DNA from: Kribbella caucasensis
GTDB lineage: Bacteria > Actinomycetota > Actinomycetes > Propionibacteriales > Kribbellaceae
NCBI RefSeq assembly: GCF_004361855.1
Contig: NZ_SNWQ01000001.1
Coordinates: 434,001 to 498,000, forward strand
Reading direction: 5' to 3'
Length of the DNA: 64,000 nt
Part shown: positions 25,557-34,343 of the stretch, piece after piece
Position numbering within the stretch: the first letter of the stretch is position 1
How the letters are laid out: every line of letters starts with the position of its first letter
Program-made: the position numbers and the translations under genes
The notes under the pieces: model-generated
Databases searched by the model: none
Seen by the model: the letters and a program-made list of their open reading frames with translations, nothing else
Told to the model about the DNA's origin: nothing

Positions 25557-27122
25557 TCAGTCGCCCTGCGGCTGCGGCGGGTTCTTCAGCCGGGCGGCGG
25601 CGAACTGGTTCCCGATGCTGTACGCGTGACCTGCCTCCGGGACGTGGTCATGCAGCGAACCGGCCGCTGAGTTGTACCCGTTGAACTCACCCACGAACAG
25701 ATAGGTGTGCCCTGGTCCGATCAGGATGTCGCCGGGTCTGAGCTCGTCGACGGTGATGTCGTCGTACACGTCGTACTTGCCCGAGTTCCGCAGGTAGTCC
25801 TCCTGGACGCCGGTCGACCGCTTCGGGTACTCCGGATCGGCGCCGCTCATGTGCATCACGGTCGCGACGAAGACACCGCAGTCGCTGTACGGGTCGTCGG
25901 TGGTCGCGCCGTTGTACTCGTCCATCGCCTCGGCGTACTCCGGCTTGGCGTCGCCGCGGTCCTTGCCGTGCCCCGGGGTGTCCCAGGCCAGCATCTTGGC
26001 GGTGGCCGCGATATCGCCGTTACCCGCTCCACAACCGCCCGGGGCGGCACCCTCACCACCGCCGCCGAAGGTCTGGAAGACCTGGCGGGCCGCGGTCTTG
26101 CGCTGCGTGTAGCGCTCGTGGTTCAGGTTGTCGGAGCCGGCGAAGCGCTCGTAGTACCGGCCGAAGGCGACGGCGGCGTCCTCCGGTGTGGAGGTGGCCT
26201 TGAGCTGGGTGCCGGCGTTGCCCTCAGGCACCGGGCCTTCGCCCTCGAGCTGTTTGCGCAGGAACTCGAGCTGCCACTCCAGCGACTCGACCTTGGCCTC
26301 GTCGTTGTCGGTCGCGTTCATCGACGGCTCGATCATCTTGCCGGCCGGGGTCCACTGAACGATGCCCCAGCCGAGTTCGCTGTTGATCGCTGCCGAGGGG
26401 TGGGTGATGGTGCCCGGGCTGGTGCCCTGCAGCCGGGCCGGCTCGACGCTCGACTCGTGGATCATGTTGCCGACGATGCCGGCGGCCTGCTCCTTGCTGT
26501 ACCCGTTCGAGACGAAGAAGTTGAAGGCCTTCTCCTGGTTGTTCCCGCCGACCAGTGGGCCGCCGCAGGCGCAGGCACCACCGGAGTCGGCGACGTCATC
26601 GCCGATCTCGTCGGTCGGGTCCTTCGCGACCCAGTTGCCGCCGTCCTTGATCCGCAGCTCGAAGTGCAGGTGCGCGCCGTCTTCGCCCGGCTCGTCCTCC
26701 TCGCCGGTGCCGACCTTGCCGATCTCCTCGCCGCGATCGACCTCCTCGCCGTTCGAGACGCTCTTGTTCTTGACGAACTTGTACCAGGTCTGGACGCGGC
26801 CCTGGGCGTGCTCGATCTTGATCCAGTCGCCCTCGGTGCTGACGACCTTCCCGCGCTCGGCCGCGCGCACCGGGCTGTCCTCGTCGGCGTCGTAGTCGAT
26901 GCCCTCGTGCTTCTCCGCGCCCTCGTCGTCAAAGCCCTCCGAGGGCTCGTCGTGCACGTCGGTCGGCCAGACGAACGCCTTGCCTTGGGGCTCGCTCGCG
27001 CACGGGTTCTCCTGGCCGATGGCACCCATCGCGGTGAACAGCATCGCGGCCACGATGATCATCGGCAGCAAGAGGAGGAGTGCCAGGCCGCCCAGCAGCG
27101 GAGTGGCCTTGCTGTCAGCCAT
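25557..27122 (-). CDS. Three-domain cell-wall hydrolase: M23, lysozyme-like and CHAP/NlpC-type
   Basis: A 521-residue membrane-anchored protein: one N-terminal helix (about 9-34), then an M23 endopeptidase domain with zinc ligands in HEGID (His72, Asp76) and HLHFEL (His151, His153). Next comes a phage-tail-lysozyme-like domain (about 196-350; FFVSNGYSKEQAAGIVGNM then Glu223 in IHESS). Last is a cysteine peptidase-like domain with Cys415 in YSDCGVFVA and His472 in GPGHTYLFVG. Combining glycan- and peptide-cleaving domains is typical of hydrolases of conjugation or phage-tail systems, but no such genes are adjacent. Very likely co-expressed with the PEGA protein. Confidence 0.85.
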   Translation of the reverse strand: MADSKATPLLGGLALLLLLPMIIVAAMLFTAMGAIGQENPCASEPQGKAFVWPTDVHDEPSEGFDDEGAEKHEGIDYDADEDSPVRAAERGKVVSTEGDWIKIEHAQGRVQTWYKFVKNKSVSNGEEVDRGEEIGKVGTGEEDEPGEDGAHLHFELRIKDGGNWVAKDPTDEIGDDVADSGGACACGGPLVGGNNQEKAFNFFVSNGYSKEQAAGIVGNMIHESSVEPARLQGTSPGTITHPSAAINSELGWGIVQWTPAGKMIEPSMNATDNDEAKVESLEWQLEFLRKQLEGEGPVPEGNAGTQLKATSTPEDAAVAFGRYYERFAGSDNLNHERYTQRKTAARQVFQTFGGGGEGAAPGGCGAGNGDIAATAKMLAWDTPGHGKDRGDAKPEYAEAMDEYNGATTDDPYSDCGVFVATVMHMSGADPEYPKRSTGVQEDYLRNSGKYDVYDDITVDELRPGDILIGPGHTYLFVGEFNGYNSAAGSLHDHVPEAGHAYSIGNQFAAARLKNPPQPQGD

Positions 27123-27322
27123 CGCTTCCTCCTCGGTTGGTCAGCGGCTCTCCCGGGACGGTCGGGGGAGAGGGCGGCCGTTGACGTCTTGGAACAGATT
27201 GCCCGAAAACCGGCTCATCATGACGGAAGTTATCCACAGGTTCACCCTCGACCCCGCCCTCGACCCGACCCTGGGACCGTGCCGCGCGCGACAACGGACG
27301 CTGACTGGACGAGAATCTCCCC

Positions 27323-27991
27323 ATGTACGAACGGCTGCGGGTGGACCGCTCGACCACGGTGGACCGGGTGGTCGACGCCCTCCGCGCCGCCCTCTTCGCG
27401 GGCGACCTCGAACCCGGTACGCCGTTGCGCGAGCAGCCGCTGGCCGAGGCGCTCGGGGTGGCCCGCAGTACGGTCCGTGAGGCGATGACGATGCTGGTCA
27501 CCGAGGGGCTCGCGGTCCGCGAACCCAACAAGGGGGTCAGCGTCGCGATCCTGCATCCGGACGCGGTCGCGGACATCTGCCGGGCCCGGTTCGTGCTGGA
27601 GTCGGCCGGGATCAGGGCCTGGTACGACGCCGCCGAGGCGGACCGGGACCGGGTCCGGGAGGCGATGCGGGAGTTCGCCGCGACGGCCAAGGACGGGGCC
27701 GATCCGGAGGCGATGACGGAGACGCATCTGGCGATCCACCGGAGCCTGGTCGCGCTCACCGGCAGTGCCAGGTTGATCGCGACGGCCGACTCGGTCACCG
27801 GTGAGGCCAGGCTCGCGCTCGCCCGCGTCGACGCGCTCCGCCAGGACGCCAAGCAACAGGTCGCCTCGCACCGCAAGCTGATCCGCCTGCTCGAAAAGGG
27901 TGAACTCGACGAGGCCGTCGACGAACTCCGCCGCCACCTGGCCGGCGCCGAGGAATCCCTCCTCGAAGCCATCGCCATGCCCCCCACCTGA
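27323..27991 (+). CDS. GntR family regulator, FCD subfamily
   Basis: A 222-residue protein with an N-terminal winged helix (about 8-72; PLAEALGVARSTVREAMTM) and a C-terminal FCD ligand domain with metal-type residues (ETHLAIHRSLV, VASHRKLIRLLE). Its ATG lies six bases after GAGAAT with no ribosome-binding site, so the mRNA may be leaderless. It stands alone between the hydrolase operon and the small membrane protein. It is one of two FCD regulators in the window that could act on the palindrome at 23953; no evidence decides between them. Confidence 0.87.
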   Translation: MYERLRVDRSTTVDRVVDALRAALFAGDLEPGTPLREQPLAEALGVARSTVREAMTMLVTEGLAVREPNKGVSVAILHPDAVADICRARFVLESAGIRAWYDAAEADRDRVREAMREFAATAKDGADPEAMTETHLAIHRSLVALTGSARLIATADSVTGEARLALARVDALRQDAKQQVASHRKLIRLLEKGELDEAVDELRRHLAGAEESLLEAIAMPPT

Positions 27992-28150
27992 TCCACGCCC
28001 GCTCCGACGCACGGCGGTGCGCCCCGGCTCCACCCCTTTCCCGTACTGCGTGACGCCGCGCCGCCTGGTTCCCGGCAACTGCCGCGCCACAGGCCGGACC
28101 CTGCGTGGCGGGTGGGGGTTGGGTGAACTGGGGGGTGGGAGTATCGGGGT

Positions 28151-28537
28151 ATGAAGAACTTGATCATCAGGTTGCTGGTGAACGCGGTGGCGCTGGCGGT
28201 GGCGAGCTGGATCGTCTCGGGGATCACGCTCCAGGGCGCGACCACCGGGCGGCGAGTGCTCACGCTGTTGATCGTCGCGGCGATCTTCGGGGTGGTGAAC
28301 GCGGTGGTGAAGCCGATCGTGAAGCTGCTCTCGCTGCCGTTCATCATCCTCACGCTCGGGTTGCTGATCTTCGTCATCAACGCCCTGATGCTGCTGCTCA
28401 CGTCATGGATCACCGGGAAGCTGGACGTGCAGTTCCACGTCGACGGGTTCTGGCCCGCGTTGCTCGGCTCGCTGGTGATCACCGTGGTCGGCATGCTGCT
28501 GAACGCAGTGCTGCCCGAGAAGTGGGAACCCCGCTGA
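28151..28537 (+). CDS. Small four-helix membrane protein (phage holin 4 / YvlD family)
   Basis: A 128-residue protein with four predicted membrane helices and the family pattern LIVAAIFGVVNAVVKPIVK followed by LPFIILTLGLL. Annotated as phage holin family in databases, but chromosomal YvlD-type proteins are ordinary membrane proteins of unknown role, linked in some Firmicutes to envelope stress. One base separates its stop from the start of the phosphatase gene, so they form an operon. Confidence 0.85.
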   Translation: MKNLIIRLLVNAVALAVASWIVSGITLQGATTGRRVLTLLIVAAIFGVVNAVVKPIVKLLSLPFIILTLGLLIFVINALMLLLTSWITGKLDVQFHVDGFWPALLGSLVITVVGMLLNAVLPEKWEPR

Positions 28538-28538
28538 C

Positions 28539-28988
28539 GTGAGCCGGGCACTGAGGCAGGTCGAGATCGTCTGCACCGGCAACATCTGCCGCTCGCCGAT
28601 CGGCGAGGTGGTGCTGCGGGCCAAACTCACCGCGGCCGGTGTCGACGACGTCCGGGTGACGAGTTCGGGGACGGGCGGCTGGCACGTCGGCGATCCGATG
28701 GACCCACGAGCGGCCGCCGCACTGCGACGACGCGGGTACGACGGGAGCGCGCACCGGGCCCAGGAGTTCCGCAGCAACTGGTTCGCCGAGCGCGATCTGG
28801 TTCTGGCGATGGATTCCGGCCACCTGTCGGCACTGCGGCGCCGAGGCGGAGCAGACCTGGTCGTACCGGTCGAGCTGTTCGCCGAGGTCGACGTACCGGA
28901 TCCGTACTACGGCGAGGACGACGGGTTCGACGAGGTCCTGACCCAGATCGAGAAGGCCGCGGACACCTGGGTCGAGCGGCTCAGGTGA
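28539..28988 (+). CDS. Low-molecular-weight protein tyrosine phosphatase
   Basis: A 149-residue LMW-PTP. The phosphate-binding loop CTGNICRSP (Cys12 to Arg18, CX5R) lies at the N-terminus and the general acid is Asp121 in DVPDPYYG. Starts at GTG one base after the membrane protein stop. It removes phosphate from protein tyrosines, in actinobacteria often linked to polysaccharide and envelope regulation. All catalytic residues are present. Confidence 0.93.
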   Translation: MSRALRQVEIVCTGNICRSPIGEVVLRAKLTAAGVDDVRVTSSGTGGWHVGDPMDPRAAAALRRRGYDGSAHRAQEFRSNWFAERDLVLAMDSGHLSALRRRGGADLVVPVELFAEVDVPDPYYGEDDGFDEVLTQIEKAADTWVERLR

Positions 28989-28995
28989 CCACAGG

Positions 28996-29023
28996 CCAGG
29001 CGGGCCCAAGCAAGCCCACCTGG
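28996..29023. terminator. Hairpin between convergent genes
   Basis: CCAGGCGGGC (28996-29005) and GCCCACCTGG (29014-29023) pair at 9 of 10 positions around an 8-nt loop, in the 46-nt gap between the phosphatase and phosphofructokinase stops. Likely bidirectional. Confidence 0.6.
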
Positions 29024-29034
29024 CTGAATGAGAT

Positions 29035-30246
29035 CTACGGCTGGCCGATTTCGGACTTGAGGGCCACGAACCAGTCGACGCCCGGGTCGAACTCCTTGCC
29101 GCCGGCGATCCGGGGGAACTCGATCGCGCGCAGCTCGTCACCACGCTCCTCGTCGTGCCCGACGACCCCGGACTCGCCCCGCAGCGCCGCGTCGACGGCG
29201 TAGTCGGTGCATTCCTTGATCAGCGCCAGGTCACGGTCGTTCGCGGCCGCGGAGCGACTGAAGTACCCGCTCTTCTGCACCATCGTCTTCTCCGCGCCGA
29301 TCCGCTCGGCGAACTGCTTCGCGAACCACGCGCCCGGGTTGATGGTGTCCAGCTTGACGTGCCCGAACGGGTCCCGGCCGACCTCTTCGCCGCGAGCCTC
29401 CAGCTCCGCCACGATCGCCGGCACCCCGGCCCCCTCGGACAGGAAGATGTTGACGCAGTCGTTCTCGTCCATCACCGCCTTCAGCCGCTCGGCCTCGGCG
29501 TCCAGGTCGATCGTTGCCTCGGGCACGTAAACCGCATGCGCGTCCCAGCCGCCCGCATCGAGCCCGACGCCCGGGTTCCACTCCTGCTGCTTGACCCACT
29601 CGCGGTACGCCAGAGCCGTTGCCGCGGTCAACCATCCACAGTTGCGCCCCATCACCTCGTGCACGACCAGCATCCGCGGGTTCGAGCTGTGTTCGGCGAT
29701 GATGTTGCGCGCGAACAGCGCACCCTGCTCGGCCGCCGTCCAGGCGCCCAGGCTCTGCCGGATCGGGACCACGTCGTTGTCGATCGTCTTCGGCAAGCCG
29801 ACCACGGTCAGGTCGTAGTCGTGCTCGTGCAGGTACGCCGCGAGGTCGGCGGCGGTCGTGTTCGTGTCGTCGCCGCCGATCGTGTGCAGGACGTCGACGC
29901 CGTCGGCGACCAGGCGCTCGGCAGCGACCTGGAGGGCGTTCTGCCCGTCGGCGATCAGCCCGCGCTTCACCAGGTCCGCGGTGTTGGTCAGCTTCACCCG
30001 GCTGTTCCCGATCGGGCTGCCGCCGAACTTGTGCAGCAGGCCGGCTTTGGCCCGTACCTCGGGCGTCACCTCGATGTGCCGGCCGCTGAGCAAGCCGTGG
30101 TACCCGTTCAGGTATCCGATGATCTCCACGTCGGGCGCCACCTCGGTGTAGCGCTCGATCAGCCCGCCGACGGCGGACGACAGGCAGGGCGCGAGCCCGC
30201 CCGCGGTGAGAAGGGCAACTCTGCGGACAGACTTGTCGGCAGCCAT
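29035..30246 (-). CDS. pfp: Pyrophosphate-dependent 6-phosphofructokinase
   Basis: A 403-residue PFK. Two positions identify the phosphoryl donor: GGDDT (124-128) has Asp where ATP enzymes have Gly (GGDGS), and PKTIDND (152-158) has Lys in place of the Gly of PGTIDND. Both are diagnostic of PPi-dependent enzymes (family knowledge, as in Amycolatopsis-type PFKs). It would convert fructose 6-phosphate and PPi to fructose 1,6-bisphosphate and phosphate, reversibly, sparing ATP in glycolysis and usable in gluconeogenesis. Asp156 is the catalytic base by homology. Monocistronic. Confidence 0.93.
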   Translation of the reverse strand: MAADKSVRRVALLTAGGLAPCLSSAVGGLIERYTEVAPDVEIIGYLNGYHGLLSGRHIEVTPEVRAKAGLLHKFGGSPIGNSRVKLTNTADLVKRGLIADGQNALQVAAERLVADGVDVLHTIGGDDTNTTAADLAAYLHEHDYDLTVVGLPKTIDNDVVPIRQSLGAWTAAEQGALFARNIIAEHSSNPRMLVVHEVMGRNCGWLTAATALAYREWVKQQEWNPGVGLDAGGWDAHAVYVPEATIDLDAEAERLKAVMDENDCVNIFLSEGAGVPAIVAELEARGEEVGRDPFGHVKLDTINPGAWFAKQFAERIGAEKTMVQKSGYFSRSAAANDRDLALIKECTDYAVDAALRGESGVVGHDEERGDELRAIEFPRIAGGKEFDPGVDWFVALKSEIGQP

Positions 30247-30336
30247 GGGTCAGGGTCCTTCCGGAGGTCGCTGAAGTCGCCACCAGCGTAGTGATGCAGA
30301 CCACTTTCACGGGTGGTTCGGCCCACCTACCGGACA

Positions 30337-31089
30337 TCAGGCCTTGATGGCGAACCCCATGTAGGAGACCTGGAGCCCTCGCACTCTGCCCGTATCCATC
30401 CGGCGGCTCAGCTCGCCATAGGTCAGCCGGCCGCGTCGGGTCTGGACGAAATCCCACACCAGGCCGAGCTTGTTCCGGCGCGGGCCCAGACCGGTGAGCT
30501 CGTCCACCCGCAGACCGTGACGGCGCAGTACGGCGGTCAGCTCGTCCGGGGTGATGAACATGTCCCAGACGTGCAGCGTCGTGTCGATCATCCTGGTCAG
30601 CCGCCAGTCTTGGGCGACCTTGATGAGAACCAGCTTGCTGGCCAGGGTCCGGTTGATCGTGTCGAAGAAGTAGAGCCCACCGGGCCGGAGTACGCGGGCT
30701 GTCTCGGCGACCACCGACTCCAGATCGGTGACGTGTTCGAGGACGTCACAGCAGTACGCCACGTCGAAGGCCGAGTCGCGCAAGGGCAGGCGTTCACCGG
30801 CCGCGACGAGGTAGTCGATCCCGGCTGCGTGACGTCTCGCGGTACCGATCGACACCGCGGACGGATCGATGCCGACCACCCGGCAGCCGAGCCGGGCGAA
30901 CTCCTCGGCCAGGAACCCACCACCGCAACCGATGTCGAGCACGCGGAGACCGTCCGGATCTCGGGCCAGGATCGACCGGAAGTACTCGAATCGGCCCGCG
31001 GTGAAGCTCCCGTGCAGCAGGTTCAGCGGGTTGTGTTCATCCCACCAGCCGTCGCCTAGCCGGTCGTACACGTCGTTGTCGATCGACAC
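30337..31089 (-). CDS. Class I SAM-dependent methyltransferase, UbiG-like
   Basis: A 250-residue protein with N-terminal WWDEHNPLNLLH, SAM motif I VLDIGCGGGFLAEE, the acidic motif II GIDPSAVSIGTAR and YCCDVLEHV. The arrangement, including the N-terminal asparagine/leucine stretch and DTINRT, is that of UbiG-type O-methyltransferases, which methylate hydroxyls of quinone precursors. Actinobacteria use menaquinone, so here a different phenolic or lipid substrate is more likely. Lies 9 nt downstream of the AsnC regulator gene and probably co-transcribed with it. Confidence 0.85.
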   Translation of the reverse strand: MSIDNDVYDRLGDGWWDEHNPLNLLHGSFTAGRFEYFRSILARDPDGLRVLDIGCGGGFLAEEFARLGCRVVGIDPSAVSIGTARRHAAGIDYLVAAGERLPLRDSAFDVAYCCDVLEHVTDLESVVAETARVLRPGGLYFFDTINRTLASKLVLIKVAQDWRLTRMIDTTLHVWDMFITPDELTAVLRRHGLRVDELTGLGPRRNKLGLVWDFVQTRRGRLTYGELSRRMDTGRVRGLQVSYMGFAIKA

Positions 31090-31098
31090 CGCCGGCCC

Positions 31099-31584
31099 TC
31101 ACTTCAACGGGACCGGGCGAGGCGGGACCGGCGTGGACACGATGAACGAGCTGTTGGTGGAGCCGTGCACGTTGAAGCGGTCGAGGATCGCTTCAAGGGC
31201 GTCGATTGCAGGGACCTGGACCCGGAGCAGGAAGCAGTCCTCACCGGAGATGCGGTGGCACTCGACCACTTCGGGGGTGCGCCCGGCGAGCTCGGCGATC
31301 CGGGAGACCTGCCCCGGGCCCGGCTTCAACCGAACCCAGGCGGCGACCGGCAGCCCGAGCGCGGCCGGATCCAGGTCGAGCCGGTAGCCGCGGATCACCC
31401 CGGCCTCCTCCAGCCGGGCGACACGTTCCCGCACGGTCGGCGCGGAGACCCCGAGCCGCCGGGCGAGGTCCGTGGTCCGGGCTCGCGGGTCTTCGGTCAG
31501 CTCCTGCAGCAGCCGCCGGTTCAGATCGTCCAGGAGGTCACTCGGAAAAGACACAGCCGATCTGACCTTCGATTCGGAAACCAC
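31099..31584 (-). CDS. Lrp/AsnC family transcriptional regulator
   Basis: A 161-residue regulator starting at GTG after GGGAGG. The N-terminal helix-turn-helix (about 20-65; TTDLARRLGVSAPTVRERV) is followed by the RAM ligand/oligomerisation domain (about 75-150; HRISGEDCFLLRVQV). Lrp/AsnC proteins sense amino acids. It is divergent from an EamA exporter 65 bp away, a common pairing in which the regulator controls amino-acid export, and precedes the methyltransferase on its own strand. Confidence 0.92.
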   Translation of the reverse strand: MVSESKVRSAVSFPSDLLDDLNRRLLQELTEDPRARTTDLARRLGVSAPTVRERVARLEEAGVIRGYRLDLDPAALGLPVAAWVRLKPGPGQVSRIAELAGRTPEVVECHRISGEDCFLLRVQVPAIDALEAILDRFNVHGSTNSSFIVSTPVPPRPVPLK

Positions 31585-31648
31585 AGCCGCCTCCCGAGCT
31601 CCGTTTCGCCATGGAACAACCTCACTCTACCTCCTACCGTTGAATCCC

Positions 31649-32572
31649 GTGAGAGACGGAAATCGAGTGGCGATCGTGGCCGCAGGCGTGACCGTGGTCC
31701 TCTGGGCCTCAGCGTTCGTGGCCATTCGCCATGTCGGCACCGAACTGTCCGCCGGCCCGCTGTCCCTGGCACGCCTGCTGATCGGCAGCCTCGTGCTGGG
31801 CCTGATCCTGCTGGCCACAGGCAAAGGCAAGGGCATGGTGTGGAAGCGCCCGGCGAAGCAGGACTGGACCCCACTCCTCGCCTGCGGCCTGCTGTGGTTC
31901 GGCGTCTACAACGTCGCGCTCAACGCTGCCGAGCGACGCCTGGACGCCGGGACCGCGGCGATGCTGGTCCACATCGCTCCCCTGCTGATCGCCCTGCTCG
32001 CCGGACTGATGCTGGGCGAGGGCTTCCCCCGCCAACTCGTCATCGGCAGCCTGGTGGCCTTCGGCGGCGTCCTCCTCATCGGTACTGCGACCTCCACCGG
32101 CCGCGCCGAGACCTGGGGCGTCGTCCTCTGCGTAGCCGCAGCAGTCTCGTACGCCGTGGGCGTGGTCGCCCAGAAGCCGTTGCTGAAACGGTTGCCCGCT
32201 GCGCAGGTCACCTGGCTCGCCTGCATGATCGGCACGATCAGTTGCCTCCCGTACACACCGGACCTCGTCCGGGAAGTGTCGACCGCACAGGCGTCCACGC
32301 TGTGGTGGGTGGTCTACCTCGGCGCGTTCCCGACCGCCCTCGGGTTCACCACGTGGGCGTTCGCCCTGTCCCGGACCAGTGCGGGCCGGATGGGCGCAAC
32401 GACGTACCTGGTGCCGGTGGTCGCGATCGGGCTTGCCTGGTTGTTCCTGGGTGAAACACCGGCACTTCTGGCGCTGGGTGGCGGCGTACTGTGCCTGCTC
32501 GGTGTGGGGCTATCTCGTCGCACTCCGAAGGTGCGTGTGGATGCCCCCGTAGACGTCGGCGCCCGGCAGTAG
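31649..32572 (+). CDS. EamA/DMT family transporter
   Basis: A 307-residue protein with ten predicted membrane helices, starting MRDGNRVAIVAAGVTVVLWASAFVA. The GTG at 31649 is chosen because the first helix follows at once; no ribosome-binding site precedes it, so it may be leaderless or start at the TTG three codons earlier. Divergent from the AsnC regulator, which suggests an amino-acid exporter (inference). Its last 63 bases overlap the 3' end of the convergent formamidase gene. Confidence 0.87.
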   Translation: MRDGNRVAIVAAGVTVVLWASAFVAIRHVGTELSAGPLSLARLLIGSLVLGLILLATGKGKGMVWKRPAKQDWTPLLACGLLWFGVYNVALNAAERRLDAGTAAMLVHIAPLLIALLAGLMLGEGFPRQLVIGSLVAFGGVLLIGTATSTGRAETWGVVLCVAAAVSYAVGVVAQKPLLKRLPAAQVTWLACMIGTISCLPYTPDLVREVSTAQASTLWWVVYLGAFPTALGFTTWAFALSRTSAGRMGATTYLVPVVAIGLAWLFLGETPALLALGGGVLCLLGVGLSRRTPKVRVDAPVDVGARQ

Positions 32573-33502
32573 GCGTTTGGGAACCTTCGTGACCACGCTG
32601 TAGTTGGCGTCGACGACGTTGGCGAGTGGTACTTCGCTGATCTGGCTCAGCAACTGGTACGAGTCCAGTTTGTCGAGTCCGTAGAGCTCCGACAGCCAGC
32701 CGACCATGTCCACCTGACCGGTGCGCCACGCGTCCTCCAGCGGACGACTGGAGCCGACCACCGCGAGGTACTCGTCGTTCTCGAGTCGGGGCCAGGCGGG
32801 ACCGGGCGTCTTGAGCAGGTCCACAACCAGTACGACGTTCATGGCGCCCTCGACCGCCGTACCGCAGGACTCGCCCTCGCCCTGGCGGTAGTGGCCGTCC
32901 CCGACCGAGAACAGTGCGCCCTCGACGTTCACGCGCAGGTAGCACGTCGTACCGGGCTTCATCTCGGGTGTGTCCATGTTGCCGCCGAAGTAGTCGGGCA
33001 CGAGCGACGACCGGACCTCACCGGCCGCCGGGGCGACGCCGACCGTGCCCAGCATCGGCTCGAGCGGCAGTGCGACCTCCAGTCCGCTCCCCTGCGCGAC
33101 GAACCCAACGGTCTGCTTGTCGGTGTCGACCTGGTAGATCCAGGTCCGCTCCGGCAACGGGTCCTGCAGTGTGGCCGTCCGATCGGTGCTGGTCAGGCCG
33201 CCGAAGTACGGGATGGTCGCGGACGCGCCCCAGCTCCGCGCCGGGGTCAGGTCGACGAAGTGCAGGACCAGGGTGTCGCCCGGTTCGGCCCCCTCGACGT
33301 AGAACGGGCCGGTCTGCGGGTTCACGAACGGCATGATGAGGGAGGCGCTGGCCAGGTCCGTCGTACTGCGGAGGCTGCCGCAGAACGCGTCCTCGGTCCA
33401 CAACCGGAGCTGGGTGCCCGGTTTCACCCTGCGGACCGGCGCGGCCCCGCCGAAGGTCCAGGTGAGTTGCTCGGTCTCAGGCGTGAATTCGACGATGTCC
33501 AC
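32510..33502 (-). CDS. Acetamidase/formamidase family protein
   Basis: A 330-residue protein of the FmdA/AmdA family (PF03069). Recognisable stretches are the N-terminal [44 protein letters not shown]-less GGNMDTPEM and [13 protein letters not shown]. Members hydrolyse short amides to the acid and ammonia in the cytoplasm. The stop codon lies 63 bases inside the 3' end of the convergent DMT gene, so the two C-termini share DNA. Divergent from mprA; the region between holds the TTCTCAG repeats. Confidence 0.88.
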   Translation of the reverse strand: MDIVEFTPETEQLTWTFGGAAPVRRVKPGTQLRLWTEDAFCGSLRSTTDLASASLIMPFVNPQTGPFYVEGAEPGDTLVLHFVDLTPARSWGASATIPYFGGLTSTDRTATLQDPLPERTWIYQVDTDKQTVGFVAQGSGLEVALPLEPMLGTVGVAPAAGEVRSSLVPDYFGGNMDTPEMKPGTTCYLRVNVEGALFSVGDGHYRQGEGESCGTAVEGAMNVVLVVDLLKTPGPAWPRLENDEYLAVVGSSRPLEDAWRTGQVDMVGWLSELYGLDKLDSYQLLSQISEVPLANVVDANYSVVTKVPKRLLPGADVYGGIHTHLRSATR

Positions 33503-33548
33503 CCGGGGAATCTACGGTCGCGAGGCGTCCTTCGCGAGCGATCAGCGG

Positions 33549-33567
33549 GTTCTCAGCCGTTTCTCAA
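33549..33567 (+). promoter_or_regulatory. Direct repeat upstream of mprA (candidate MprA box)
   Basis: GTTCTCAG (33549-33556) and TTTCTCAA (33560-33567) are near-identical 8-mers exactly 11 bp apart, about 90 nt before the response-regulator start. The exact 8-mer GTTCTCAG recurs upstream of htrA at 36066-36073 within a longer array of the same period. OmpR-family regulators bind as dimers to such direct repeats, so autoregulation by MprA is the likely meaning. Confidence 0.55.
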
Positions 33568-33650
33568 AGAGACGGAATAGTCTCGACAGTCGGAGGCCCA
33601 GCAGATCTTGGGCCCGTTCAGGTGACGACTCAGGCGAAGCGGGGAGCGGG

Positions 33651-34343
33651 ATGCGAGTACTGGTGGTGGACGACGACCGGGCCGTCCGGGACTCGCTGCG
33701 CCGTTCGCTGGAGTTCAACGACTTCGAGGTGGTGACCGCGGCCGACGGGGCCGAGGCGCTCGCGGTGATCGGCAACGTCGAGCCCGACGTGGTCGTGATG
33801 GACGTGATGATGCCCAGGCTGGACGGGCTGGAGACCACCAAGGCGCTGCGGGCCGCAGGCAACAACGTGCCGATCCTGGTGCTGACCGCGCGCGACGCCG
33901 TGGCCGACCGGGTGGACGGCCTGGACGCCGGCGGCGACGACTACCTGACCAAGCCGTTCGCGCTGGAGGAGCTGCTGGCCCGGCTGCGCGCGCTGCTCCG
34001 CCGTAGTACGGCGCCGGGCGAGGGCGGGCAGCGCGGCGAGGTGCTGCAGTACGCCGACCTCGTGGTGGACGTGGATGCGCACGAGGTGCACCGCGGCGAC
34101 GTCCCGATCCCGCTGACCCGGACCGAGTTCTCGCTGCTCGAGCTGCTGATCCGCAACCCGCGCCGGGTGCTCGAGCGCGCGGTGATCCTGGACGCGGTCT
34201 GGGGCTACGACTTCCCGACCACCGCGAACTCGCTCGAGGTCTACATCGGATACCTGCGCCGCAAGACCGAGATCAACGATCTGCCGCGGCTGATCCACAC
34301 GGTCCGCGGGATCGGCTACGTGCTGAGAGACACCCCACCGTGA
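33651..34343 (+). CDS. mprA: MprA-like OmpR-family response regulator
   Basis: A 230-residue regulator with a receiver domain (1-120: acidic pair Asp7/Asp8 in VVDDDR, phosphoacceptor Asp51 in VVMDVMMP, Thr in LVLTARD, Lys in YLTKPF) and a C-terminal winged helix (about 135-228: [16 protein letters not shown]... [13 protein letters not shown]). The ATG follows GGGGAGCGGG. It overlaps the kinase gene by four bases and is followed by htrA, the same order as mprA-mprB-pepD of mycobacteria, an envelope-stress system. The upstream GTTCTCAG repeat suggests autoregulation. Confidence 0.93.
   Translation: MRVLVVDDDRAVRDSLRRSLEFNDFEVVTAADGAEALAVIGNVEPDVVVMDVMMPRLDGLETTKALRAAGNNVPILVLTARDAVADRVDGLDAGGDDYLTKPFALEELLARLRALLRRSTAPGEGGQRGEVLQYADLVVDVDAHEVHRGDVPIPLTRTEFSLLELLIRNPRRVLERAVILDAVWGYDFPTTANSLEVYIGYLRRKTEINDLPRLIHTVRGIGYVLRDTPP

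Noticed and set aside
25707..27488. Plus-strand open frame of 593 codons opposite the cell-wall hydrolase
   Set aside because: Val/Leu/Arg-dominated composition with no motif; the opposite strand encodes three well-defined catalytic domains.
28151..28537. Holin-like protein as a sign of a prophage or lysis cassette
   Set aside because: The match is to the YvlD-type chromosomal family; its partner is a phosphatase and there are no phage genes around it.
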